A stretch of 64,000 nucleotides of DNA from Amphibacillus sp052055485 (GTDB lineage: Bacteria > Bacillota > Bacilli > Bacillales > Amphibacillaceae). The position numbers were made by a program, and so were the translations under genes. Numbering within the stretch: position 1 is the first letter of the stretch; the number at the start of each line of letters is the position of its first letter. The DNA lies in contig NZ_CP197171.1 in the NCBI RefSeq assembly GCF_052055485.1, positions 2,170,001 through 2,234,000 on the forward strand, written 5' to 3'. Below the pieces are notes generated by a model. That model saw only the letters and a list, made by a program, of their open reading frames with translations, was not told the origin of the DNA and made no database searches. Positions 52,948 to 61,699 of this stretch are shown piece after piece.

Positions 52948-53946
52948 ATGACTGTAAAAGTAGGTATTAATGGATTTGGTCGTATTGGCCGTTTAGCTTT
53001 CCGTCGTATCCAAGAAGTAGAAGGAATTGAAGTGGTGGCTATTAACGACTTAACTGACGCTGATATGCTTGCTCATTTACTTAAATATGATACGATGCAA
53101 GGACGCTTTGATGGTGAAGTTGAAGTCAAAGACGATGCATTTGTTGTAAATGGTAAAGAAGTTAAAATCCTCTCAAATCCTAATCCTGAAGAGTTAGCAT
53201 GGGGAGATTTAGGTGTAGAGATTGTATTAGAATGTACAGGTTTCTTCAACTCTAAGGAAAAAGCTGAAAAACACCTTCAAGCAGGTGCAAAACGTGTTGT
53301 TCTCTCTGCTCCAGGTGGAGATGTGCCAACAGTAGTATTTGGTGTTAACGAAGATATCTTGACAGGCGAAGAAACTGTTATCTCTGGTGCTTCATGTACT
53401 ACAAACTGTTTAGCACCAATGGCTGACGTTCTTCATAAACAATTTGGTATTGTAGAAGGTTTAATGACTACCATTCATGCATACACTGGTGACCAAAATA
53501 CATTAGATGCTCCACATGCTAAAGGTGATTACCGTCGTGCACGTGCTGCAGCTGTGAATGTTGTTCCTAATACTACAGGTGCTGCTAAAGCAATTGGTCT
53601 TGTTATTCCTGAATTACAAGGTAAATTAGACGGAGCTGCTCAACGTGTTCCAGTAGCTACTGGTTCATTAACTGAGTTAGTTACTGTACTTGATAAAGAA
53701 GTCACTGCTGAGCAAGTAAATGCAGCAATGAAAGATGCAGCAAGTCCATCATACGGTTATAACGAAGACATGATTGTTTCTTCTGATATTGTTGGTAGTA
53801 CACATGGATCTATTTTTGATGCTACACAAACAAAAGTCATGACTGTTGATGGCAAACAACTGATAAAAACTGTTGCATGGTATGATAATGAAATGTCATA
53901 TACAGCACAATTAATCCGTACTTTAGAGTATTTTGCTAATCTATAA
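52948..53946 (+). CDS. gapA: Glyceraldehyde-3-phosphate dehydrogenase
   Basis: A 332-residue GAPDH. The NAD site is INGFGRIGRLAFR, the catalytic Cys is in GASCTTNCLAP and the base is the His in TIHAYTGDQ. The Asp33-type residue (INDLTD) supports NAD+ preference and a glycolytic direction. It is co-transcribed with cggR. A very strong terminator-like stem follows, so gapA mRNA may exceed that of pgk and later genes. Confidence 0.97.
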   Translation: MTVKVGINGFGRIGRLAFRRIQEVEGIEVVAINDLTDADMLAHLLKYDTMQGRFDGEVEVKDDAFVVNGKEVKILSNPNPEELAWGDLGVEIVLECTGFFNSKEKAEKHLQAGAKRVVLSAPGGDVPTVVFGVNEDILTGEETVISGASCTTNCLAPMADVLHKQFGIVEGLMTTIHAYTGDQNTLDAPHAKGDYRRARAAAVNVVPNTTGAAKAIGLVIPELQGKLDGAAQRVPVATGSLTELVTVLDKEVTAEQVNAAMKDAASPSYGYNEDMIVSSDIVGSTHGSIFDATQTKVMTVDGKQLIKTVAWYDNEMSYTAQLIRTLEYFANL

Positions 53947-53968
53947 TTGATAAATTCCAATCAGCTAT

Positions 53969-54005
53969 GCGGGAAGCGATCGCGCTTCCCGCTTGCTATT
54001 TTTAT
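53969..54005 (+). terminator. Strong stem-loop after gapA
   Basis: GCGGGAAGCG and CGCTTCCCGC enclose ATCG, followed by TTGCTATTTTT. It probably terminates or limits read-through into pgk. A second hairpin (AAAACTATCAG / CTGATAGTTTT) lies at about 54117-54158. Confidence 0.85.
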
Positions 54006-54168
54006 ACTTTTAGTTAGTATGAATTTTTAGTTATCAAGCTGGTTCGAACTAGCTGAATCTTTTATAACTGAAAGAATTAACACGGTTAGTAAAAGATAAG
54101 CGGATGTAAAATTTTCCAAAACTATCAGAAAGCACAGCATTTTGCAGCTGATAGTTTTAATAAAACTG

Positions 54169-54212
54169 AGGCTTTCGCCATAAAGACTTTGCGATAAGCC
54201 AAGTATTTCTAA
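54169..54212 (+). repeat. Mosaic repeat fragment upstream of pgk
   Basis: GGCTTTCGCCATAAAGAC and TGCGATAAGCCAAGTATTTC match the inner part of the repeat core. It fills the end of the 53947-54246 gap, just before the pgk binding site. Confidence 0.5.
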
Positions 54213-54246
54213 AATTAAATCTATCTTAATATTGGAGGATTTTTAA

Positions 54247-55437
54247 ATGGCGAAAAAAATTGTAACTGATTTAGATGTAGCCGGTAAAAAAGTTCTTGTC
54301 CGTGCAGATTTTAACGTGCCGATGAAAGACGAGAAGATTACCAATGATGATCGCATTATTCAAGCGCTTCCAACAATCAAATATCTTATAAAAGAAGGGG
54401 CTAAGGTTATCCTTTTCTCCCACTTAGGACGTGTGAAGGAAGAAGCAGACAAAGAAGGAAAATCTCTTAAACCAGTAGCAGATCGTTTAACAGAATTATT
54501 GGCTAAAGAAGTTGCATTTGTTCCAGAAACACGCGGCGAAAAACTGGAAAACGCGATTGACGCTCTAGGCAATGGTGATGTTTTAATGTTTGAAAATACA
54601 CGTTTTGAAGATATTGATGGCAAGAAAGAAAGCAAGAATGACCCAGAGCTAGGGAAATATTGGGCTAGCCTTGGTGATGTTTTTGTTAACGATGCATTCG
54701 GTACAGCTCACCGTGCACATGCTTCAAATGTTGGCATTGCGTCAAATATTGAATCAGCAGCAGGCTTTTTAATGGAAAAGGAAATTAGATTTATCGGCGA
54801 ATCTGTTGATAATCCTGACCGTCCTTTTGTAGCGATCTTAGGCGGTGCAAAGGTAAGTGACAAAATTGGTGTGATCGAAAACTTACTTGAGAAAGCTGAC
54901 AAAGTTATTATTGGCGGGGGAATGGCCTTCACATTCTTCAAAGCTCAAGGTAAGGAAATCGGTACTTCATTATTAGAAGCAGATAAAGTGGATTTAGCTA
55001 AAGATTTATTAGAGCGTGCAGCTGGAAAAATTATTTTACCTATCGATACAAAGGTGAATAAAGAGTTTTCTAATGAAGGTGATATTAAAGCTGTTCCTGC
55101 TGATCAAATTCCAGCAGATTATATGGGCTTAGATATTGGACCTGAAACAGTCAAGCTTTATGAAAGAGAATTAGAAGGTGCTAAAACAGTTGTTTGGAAC
55201 GGCCCAATGGGGGTATTCGAGATGACTAATTTCGCTAAAGGAACCATTGGTGTTTGTGAAGCAATTGCTAACTTAAATGATGCAACCACTATCATTGGTG
55301 GCGGAGATTCAGCAGCGGCAGCGATGCAATTAGGCTTTGCCGAGAAATTCTCCCACATTTCAACTGGTGGCGGTGCTTCATTAGAATACTTAGAAGGAAA
55401 AGAATTACCTGGATTAGCTGCAATTAGTAATAAATAA
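54247..55437 (+). CDS. pgk: Phosphoglycerate kinase
   Basis: A 396-residue two-domain kinase making ATP from 1,3-bisphosphoglycerate. Landmarks: KVLVRADFNVPM, SHLGRVKE, MFENTRFED, NDAFGTAHRAHAS, ILGGAKVSDKIGVI and the ATP-site loop TTIIGGGDSAAA. AATTGGAGG precedes the ATG. It lies 300 bp after gapA, a larger gap than in B. subtilis, with hairpins and a repeat fragment in between. Confidence 0.97.
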   Translation: MAKKIVTDLDVAGKKVLVRADFNVPMKDEKITNDDRIIQALPTIKYLIKEGAKVILFSHLGRVKEEADKEGKSLKPVADRLTELLAKEVAFVPETRGEKLENAIDALGNGDVLMFENTRFEDIDGKKESKNDPELGKYWASLGDVFVNDAFGTAHRAHASNVGIASNIESAAGFLMEKEIRFIGESVDNPDRPFVAILGGAKVSDKIGVIENLLEKADKVIIGGGMAFTFFKAQGKEIGTSLLEADKVDLAKDLLERAAGKIILPIDTKVNKEFSNEGDIKAVPADQIPADYMGLDIGPETVKLYERELEGAKTVVWNGPMGVFEMTNFAKGTIGVCEAIANLNDATTIIGGGDSAAAAMQLGFAEKFSHISTGGGASLEYLEGKELPGLAAISNK

Positions 55438-55692
55438 CCAGCTATAAGAGAATGTTCAAAAGTTTGGTGAAAGTGATACATCAGGTTTAAGGATCTTTTT
55501 CTATAATGATTTGTGTTGCCTGGATAATGAAGAAATCTTCACCACACGTAAGAAATGCGTCAATAATAGGGGAACTTCAGTTAGGAATTCAGGTCTTGAA
55601 ACCTGGAATACAGAGAACTTAACCCAAACAATCCTTTTATCTTTCCTTTTGAACACACATTAAAATGGACCAGGCATGAAAAGGAGCAGATT

Positions 55693-56451
55693 ATGCGTAA
55701 ACCAATTATTGCAGGAAACTGGAAAATGAATAAAGTATTAGCAGAAGCAGAACGTTTTGTCGCTGATACGAAAGACAAAGTGCCAGCGCAAGATAAGGTC
55801 GATTCAATTGTATGTGCACCTTTTCCATATTTGTCAGCTTTAGTGGCGCAAACAAAAGGTACTGATCTTGAAGTAGCAGCACAAACCATGCACTTTGAAG
55901 AAAGTGGAGCATTTACTGGCGAAGTGAGTCCAGTGATGTTGAAAGATTTAGGCGTTAACTATGTTGTGCTTGGTCACTCAGAACGTCGTGAATATTATGC
56001 TGAAACAGACGAAACGGTTAATCAAAAGGCACATGCAGCTTTCAAACATGGTATCACACCTATCATTTGTGTCGGTGAAACGTTAGAACAACGTGAAGCG
56101 AACCAAACGATGAATTTAGTGGCTGATCAAGTTAAAAAAGCATTAGCTGGTTTAACAGAAGCACAAATTAAAGAAGCTGTGATTGCTTATGAGCCTATTT
56201 GGGCAATCGGTACAGGTAAGACAGCAACATCAGAACAAGCGAATGAAGTCTGTACACATATTCGTGAAACAGTTGCGGCAGTTGTATCAAAAGATGCAGC
56301 AGAAGCGATCCGAATTCAATATGGGGGCAGTGTAAAGCCTGCTAATATTGATGAATTATTAGCGCAATCAGATATTGATGGAGCGTTAGTTGGAGGAGCA
56401 AGTTTAGAAGCTGACTCATTCTTGCAACTTGTGGAGGCTGGTGCAAAATGA
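55693..56451 (+). CDS. tpiA: Triosephosphate isomerase
   Basis: A 252-residue TIM barrel. Lys in GNWKMNK, the catalytic His in VLGHSERR, the Glu in YEPIWAIGTGKTA and the phosphate loop YGGSVKP are all present. The 255-bp gap from pgk holds a TATAAT-like box near 55502 and may carry a local promoter. Its end overlaps the gpmI start by four bases (ATGA). Confidence 0.97.
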   Translation: MRKPIIAGNWKMNKVLAEAERFVADTKDKVPAQDKVDSIVCAPFPYLSALVAQTKGTDLEVAAQTMHFEESGAFTGEVSPVMLKDLGVNYVVLGHSERREYYAETDETVNQKAHAAFKHGITPIICVGETLEQREANQTMNLVADQVKKALAGLTEAQIKEAVIAYEPIWAIGTGKTATSEQANEVCTHIRETVAAVVSKDAAEAIRIQYGGSVKPANIDELLAQSDIDGALVGGASLEADSFLQLVEAGAK

Positions 56452-57983
56452 GTCAAGATAAATTAGCTGCTTTAATTATTTTAGATGGTTTTGCCATTCG
56501 TGATGAAGAGAAGGGTAACGCAGTTAAACAAGCGAACACACCTAACTTTGATCGTTATTGGAAGCAATATCCACATAACCAATTGACTGCTTCTGGCGAG
56601 GCGGTTGGTTTACCTGATGGCCAAATGGGTAACTCAGAAGTGGGTCACTTAAATATTGGTGCCGGTCGAATTGTTTATCAAAGCTTAACACGACTCAATT
56701 TATCAATTCGCGAGGGTGACTTTTTTGAAAATGACTATTTAGTCCAAGCAATTGATCATGCTATAGCAAAAGGAAAAGCTTTGCACATTTTTGGCCTATT
56801 GTCTGACGGTGGTGTTCACAGTCACATTGAACATTTGTATGCTGTCTTAAAATTAGCTAAAGATAAAGGCTTAGAAAAAGTCTTTGTCCATGGCTTTTTA
56901 GATGGTCGTGATGTCGGTCAAAAATCAGCCAAACAATATATTTCAGCTGCTCAAGCAAAAATGGCTGAATTAGGTGTTGGTCAGTTTGCTACCATATCAG
57001 GCCGTTATTATGCGATGGACCGTGATAAGCGTTGGGATCGTGTTCAAAAAGCTTATGATGCGATTGCATATGGTAAAGGTCCAACAGCAAAAGATCCTTT
57101 AGCTGTTGTTGATCAAGCTTATGAAGAAGATATTTATGATGAGTTTGTTGTGCCAACGGTTATCGTTGACCCAAATGATCAACCTATTAGCAAAGTTGAT
57201 TCTGAAGATTCGATTATTTTCTTTAACTTCAGGCCAGATCGAGCGATTCAAATATCTCAAGCTTTCGCCAACGATGATTTTTCCGGATTTGATCGCGGGG
57301 AAATGGCGCCAAAGGATATTTACTTTGTCTGTATGATGAAGTATAGTGATACTGTAAATGGTCATATTGCTTATCCACCAGCTGAGTTGAAGAATACAGT
57401 CGGTGAAGTTTTAGCAAACAATGGTTTAAATCAGTTGCGTATTGCTGAAACGGAAAAATATCCTCATGTCACTTTCTTTATGAGTGGAGGACAGGAAGCT
57501 GAATTTGAAGGTGAAAAGCGGATTTTGATTGACTCGCCCAAAGTAGCCACTTATGATTTAAAACCTGAAATGAGTGCCTATGAAGTGACAGAAGCGTTAC
57601 TTAAAGAATTAGATGAGGGTAATCAAAATGCTATCATCTTAAACTTTGCCAATCCAGATATGGTGGGTCACTCAGGTATGCTTGAGCCTACAATTAAAGC
57701 GATTGAAGCAGTTGATGAATGCTTAGGTAAGATCGTTGACAAAATCCTTGAAAAAGGTGGCCGAGCCATTATTACGGCAGACCACGGTAACTCAGATGAA
57801 GTTGTTTCATTAGATGGAGCGCCAATGACAGCACACACAACAAATCCAGTCCCTGTTATTGTGACAAAAGACGGAATTGAATTGCGTGATGGTGGAATTC
57901 TTGGTGACTTAACACCTACTTTATTAGATTTATTAGAGGTTGATCATCCAAAAGATATGACAGGTCAATCATTAATTAAATAA
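56448..57983 (+). CDS. gpmI: 2,3-bisphosphoglycerate-independent phosphoglycerate mutase
   Basis: A 511-residue Mn2+-dependent mutase of the alkaline phosphatase superfamily. Landmarks: IILDGFAIRDEEKGNA, the phosphorylated Ser in GQMGNSEVGHLNIGAGR, SDGGVHSH, VHGFLDGRD, FFNFRPDRA and metal ligands in FANPDMVGHSG and TADHGNSDE. It depends on Mn2+ and is pH-sensitive in spore formers, where this helps keep 3-phosphoglycerate in the forespore. It is translationally coupled to tpiA. Confidence 0.97.
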   Translation: MSQDKLAALIILDGFAIRDEEKGNAVKQANTPNFDRYWKQYPHNQLTASGEAVGLPDGQMGNSEVGHLNIGAGRIVYQSLTRLNLSIREGDFFENDYLVQAIDHAIAKGKALHIFGLLSDGGVHSHIEHLYAVLKLAKDKGLEKVFVHGFLDGRDVGQKSAKQYISAAQAKMAELGVGQFATISGRYYAMDRDKRWDRVQKAYDAIAYGKGPTAKDPLAVVDQAYEEDIYDEFVVPTVIVDPNDQPISKVDSEDSIIFFNFRPDRAIQISQAFANDDFSGFDRGEMAPKDIYFVCMMKYSDTVNGHIAYPPAELKNTVGEVLANNGLNQLRIAETEKYPHVTFFMSGGQEAEFEGEKRILIDSPKVATYDLKPEMSAYEVTEALLKELDEGNQNAIILNFANPDMVGHSGMLEPTIKAIEAVDECLGKIVDKILEKGGRAIITADHGNSDEVVSLDGAPMTAHTTNPVPVIVTKDGIELRDGGILGDLTPTLLDLLEVDHPKDMTGQSLIK

Positions 57984-58012
57984 AATTTGAATTGAAAAGG
58001 AGATTAAAAAAC

Positions 58013-59299
58013 ATGCCTTATATTACAGACGTATTTGCACGTGAAGTCATGGACTCACGTGGTAACCCAACAGTAGAAGTTGAAATTTATACAGAATCAG
58101 GTGCTTTCGGTCGTGCTTTAGTACCAAGTGGTGCTTCCACAGGTGAATATGAAGCCGTAGAATTACGTGATGGTGATAAAGAACGTTACCTTGGTAAAGG
58201 AGTTCTTAAAGCGGTAGAAAACGTAAATGAACTGATTGCACCAGAACTACTTGGTTTTGATGCTACTCGTCAAGTTGTGATTGACAAATTACTAATTGAT
58301 TTAGATGGCACTGAAAACAAAGGGAAATTAGGTGCAAATGCTATTCTTGGTGTATCTATGGCTGTTGCTCATGCTGCTGCTGATCACTTAGGTGTTTCTC
58401 TATATACTTACTTAGGTGGATTTAATGCCACTGTGCTGCCAACGCCAATGATGAATATCCTTAATGGTGGAGAGCATGCAGATAACAATGTTGATATCCA
58501 AGAATTTATGGTTATGCCTGTTGGCGCACCAACATTCAAAGAAGCTTTACGTATGGGTGCTGAAATTTTCCATAGTCTTAAAAAAGTTCTTGCTACAAAA
58601 GGGTATAACACTGCAGTTGGTGATGAAGGTGGTTTTGCACCGGACCTTAAATCAAATGAGGAAGCACTTGCTACGATTATTGAAGCGATCGAAGCAGCTG
58701 GCTATAAACCAGATGAAGAAGTTAAATTGGCAATGGATGTTGCGGCTTCTGAAATCTATGAAGATGGTAAATATAACCTTAAAGGTGAAGGGGTTGTTCG
58801 TACCTCTGAAGAAATGGTTGACTGGTATGCAGAAATGGTATCTAAATACCCAATCATCTCAATTGAAGATGGTCTAGATGAAAATGACTGGGATGGTTTC
58901 AAATTGCTTACTGATCGCTTAGGTGATAAAGTACAATTAGTAGGTGACGATTTATTCGTTACAAATACTAAAAAACTTGCTGAAGGTATTGAAAAAGGTA
59001 TCGGTAACTCAATTTTAGTTAAAGTGAACCAAATCGGTACATTGACTGAAACTTTCGAAGCGATCGAAATGGCTAAAAAAGCAGGTTACACTGCTGTTAT
59101 TTCTCACCGTTCTGGTGAAACAGAAGATGCAACAATCGCAGACATTGCGGTTGCAACAAATGCTGGCCAAATCAAAACAGGTGCACCTTCACGTACTGAC
59201 CGTGTGGCAAAATACAATCAGTTACTACGTATCGAAGATGAGCTTGTTGATACAGCTAAATATGCTGGAAAAACAGCCTTCTACAACCTAAATAAATAA
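58013..59299 (+). CDS. eno: Enolase
   Basis: A 428-residue enolase converting 2-phosphoglycerate to PEP. Landmarks: REVMDSRGNPTVE, the SGASTGEYEA loop, VGDEGGFAPDL, the metal sites in LAMDVAASE and SIEDGLDEND, and the signature VKVNQIGTLTET with SHRSGETED. I start at ATG 58013 (AAAAGGAG upstream); the frame extends to 57992 without a binding site. A terminator closes the glycolytic cluster. Confidence 0.97.
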   Translation: MPYITDVFAREVMDSRGNPTVEVEIYTESGAFGRALVPSGASTGEYEAVELRDGDKERYLGKGVLKAVENVNELIAPELLGFDATRQVVIDKLLIDLDGTENKGKLGANAILGVSMAVAHAAADHLGVSLYTYLGGFNATVLPTPMMNILNGGEHADNNVDIQEFMVMPVGAPTFKEALRMGAEIFHSLKKVLATKGYNTAVGDEGGFAPDLKSNEEALATIIEAIEAAGYKPDEEVKLAMDVAASEIYEDGKYNLKGEGVVRTSEEMVDWYAEMVSKYPIISIEDGLDENDWDGFKLLTDRLGDKVQLVGDDLFVTNTKKLAEGIEKGIGNSILVKVNQIGTLTETFEAIEMAKKAGYTAVISHRSGETEDATIADIAVATNAGQIKTGAPSRTDRVAKYNQLLRIEDELVDTAKYAGKTAFYNLNK

Positions 59300-59312
59300 G
59301 TTAAACAGAAAT

Positions 59313-59354
59313 AAAAACCTAGTCATTGTACACTTTGACTAGGTTTTTTATTTT
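59313..59354 (+). terminator. Terminator of the glycolytic cluster
   Basis: AAAACCTAGTCA and TGACTAGGTTTT form a 12-bp stem followed by Ts. Confidence 0.9.
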
Positions 59355-59477
59355 AAAATCAGAGCGAACACCTTACGTCACTAGGTTAGACTTTCCTTAC
59401 CTATCTAAGGGTTAGTATTTTGGTAAAAAATGATTTGGAAATATTCATTGCTATTTTTTCATCTTTTTTAAAACGTG

Positions 59478-60824
59478 TTATGCTGCATTTGCTTGTTCTT
59501 GTTTCAGTAAACGTTGATCATAAGAACGAGCAAAAGGCAAATAGATAATAAAAGCAACGGCGGCACATAACAGAGCAACTATTATGGCTTTCCAATCACC
59601 ACCTGTGCTAATAAAAGCACCAACTCCTACAGGTGATGGCCATGGCATATTTGCGATAACTGGGCGAATAATCTCTAACTTGATAGCAAAATATCCAATA
59701 CTAGCCGAAGCCATTGGAGCTAAAAAGAATGGAATAGCCATAAAAGGATTATAAATTAATGGAATTCCAAAAATGAGCGGTTCATTAATATTGAAAATGG
59801 CTGGGACAATTGCTGCTTTGCCTAAAACTTTCAATTGTTTAGATTTTGCCATATAAACTAGAAATAGACAAAAGCCTAATGTTGCTCCAGATCCGCCAAT
59901 TGTTACGAAAGCATTGTTAAACTCACCTGCTAACGGTATGTTTGCACCGTCAGCATTCAACGCTAAGTTGCCAAGAGTAATAGGTGTAATTAGTGAAAAT
60001 ATAATGTTTGCCCCATGAATACCGACTAACCATAAAGCGTGTATTAAGAAATAAATAACCATTATCCCTATCCAGCTGCTAGTCAACTGGGTTACAAAAC
60101 CAAATGGAATGGCGACCAATTGAAAAATGTCGGTTCCAAAAGCAACTAAGACGCCAGTAATGATTAGCACAACAAAAGCAACAATGAATGCTGGTATCAA
60201 CCCTGTGAAAGCACGAGAAACGCCTTCCGGTACTTCTTCAGGCATCTTAATGACCCAATTTTTTGCTACACATAAACGATATAATTGCACGGCTACGACA
60301 GCCATAATAATTCCAGTAAAAATTCCAACAGTCCCTAATCTTGCGACACCATCATCTCCAATTGCCCAACCATTGATAATCGTTTGCTCTAGGTCTGTTA
60401 ATCGGACAATTGAACCATTTTCAAGGACTAATTGAGGGATCGATAAAAAGAAAGCAAACATAGCTAATAAGGCACCTGTGATGGGTGCAACATTTAAATC
60501 TTCTTCCTCAGCTATAATTTTAGTATATTCATAGCCTAGGCCCACACAGAAATATAAGGCGAGTATTCCCATGGTCGTACTATTCGCCAACATATATAAA
60601 TCACTGATCTTAAAAAAAGTTGCATTAAATATATCTTCTAAAAAAGGAAAGGTCATTGGCAAAATATTGAATACTAAGAACATCGAACCAACAATCGTGA
60701 AAGGGATCGCTCCCATTCCAGCCCCCATAATGGCACGAACAATCTTAAACTGTGCCAATTTCCCCAGAGGCGCCATAATTGTTTTTTCTAGAAATATAAA
60801 TAGTTTACTATTTGATTCTTCCAT
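59478..60824 (-). CDS. PTS system IIC component, lactose/cellobiose family
   Basis: A 448-residue sugar-transporting membrane subunit with about ten helices. It matches the CelB/LicC family: MGAIPFTIVGSMFLV, HALWLVGIHGANIIF, GGSGATLGFCLFL and FNINEPLIFGIPLIYNP. It takes up beta-glucosides or their oligomers (cellobiose, lichenan fragments); the exact sugar is not readable. ATG 60824 fits AAAGTGAG better than GTG 60833. Last gene of the operon. Confidence 0.92.
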   Translation of the reverse strand: MEESNSKLFIFLEKTIMAPLGKLAQFKIVRAIMGAGMGAIPFTIVGSMFLVFNILPMTFPFLEDIFNATFFKISDLYMLANSTTMGILALYFCVGLGYEYTKIIAEEEDLNVAPITGALLAMFAFFLSIPQLVLENGSIVRLTDLEQTIINGWAIGDDGVARLGTVGIFTGIIMAVVAVQLYRLCVAKNWVIKMPEEVPEGVSRAFTGLIPAFIVAFVVLIITGVLVAFGTDIFQLVAIPFGFVTQLTSSWIGIMVIYFLIHALWLVGIHGANIIFSLITPITLGNLALNADGANIPLAGEFNNAFVTIGGSGATLGFCLFLVYMAKSKQLKVLGKAAIVPAIFNINEPLIFGIPLIYNPFMAIPFFLAPMASASIGYFAIKLEIIRPVIANMPWPSPVGVGAFISTGGDWKAIIVALLCAAVAFIIYLPFARSYDQRLLKQEQANAA

Positions 60825-60849
60825 CTTGACCACTCACTTTCTATTTATT

Positions 60850-61347
60850 CTATTTGGCTAACTCTTTGATATATTTATAATGTTTATCCTTTTGCAAATA
60901 GATATTCTTGATTCTATTCAGACAGCTTATCGACATGACAATACCAACTAACAATATGAATATAATGACAGCACGAGCGGTTGAGGTATTGGTCAAAAAG
61001 GGAAATAGGTTGTGATATCCCCATCTTGTGATAGTGAGTACCAGAAGTACCAGATTAAAAATCATCTGAACATATTGATAAATGAAATGATAGCGTAATT
61101 TATTCTGTGCTTCTGCAGTTATATCACCATAAAGTCTAGCATGTTCAAAAATGGCTGGTATCGTGAGCAATAATAATATGACTGGTATTAAAATGAAAAT
61201 ACTTTTGCTCATAAACAATGCTAAAGTCCAGTACAGATTTGAGAAAAAGAAACCAGCTAAAATGTATCGTAATAAAAGAAAACGATTATAGTGGAAATTT
61301 TTAATAGCTGTCTCATTCTTCAATTGATTTATCCTTTTATCAACCAT
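60850..61347 (-). CDS. Hypothetical four-span membrane protein in PTS operon
   Basis: A 165-residue protein with four hydrophobic helices (about 25-45, 48-66, 90-108 and 124-146) and basic ends. I do not recognise a family. It lies 19 bp after the IIA gene and 25 bp before IIC, so it is part of the operon and may assist transport or regulation. AAAGGATAC is a modest binding site. Confidence 0.75.
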   Translation of the reverse strand: MVDKRINQLKNETAIKNFHYNRFLLLRYILAGFFFSNLYWTLALFMSKSIFILIPVILLLLTIPAIFEHARLYGDITAEAQNKLRYHFIYQYVQMIFNLVLLVLTITRWGYHNLFPFLTNTSTARAVIIFILLVGIVMSISCLNRIKNIYLQKDKHYKYIKELAK

Positions 61348-61366
61348 ATCTTTGTATCCTTTCTCT

Positions 61367-61687
61367 TTACTTGTCAGAAATGCTCTGATATAAAGCCAAC
61401 ATCTCAGTTGCTACCTCTTTAAGGGTCATTGTTGTCATTAAATGATCTTGAGCGTGTACCATGATAATTTCCATTTCAATCTTTTCTCCATTAGCATATT
61501 CTCGTAAAAAGCCAGTTTGCACTCTATGAGCTTTGACCAATAAGTCATTAGCTTTCGCTAAACTTTTTTCAACTTCTGCATATTCTCCCTGTCGCATATT
61601 CTTAAACCCTTCATGGACAAGGGTTCGAGCATCACCACTACTTAATATGATATCGAAGGCTACTTCTTGTAATTTTTCGGCTTCCAT
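61367..61687 (-). CDS. PTS system IIA component, lactose/cellobiose family
   Basis: A 106-residue three-helix IIA protein. The phosphorylated His is His78 in MVHAQDHLMTT; VHEGFKNMRQGEY and ANDLLVKAHRVQTGFL are typical helices. It receives phosphate from HPr and passes it to IIB. AAAGGAGTG precedes the ATG. It is 12 bp downstream of the regulator gene. Confidence 0.95.
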   Translation of the reverse strand: MEAEKLQEVAFDIILSSGDARTLVHEGFKNMRQGEYAEVEKSLAKANDLLVKAHRVQTGFLREYANGEKIEMEIIMVHAQDHLMTTMTLKEVATEMLALYQSISDK

Positions 61688-61699
61688 TTTTCCACTCCT

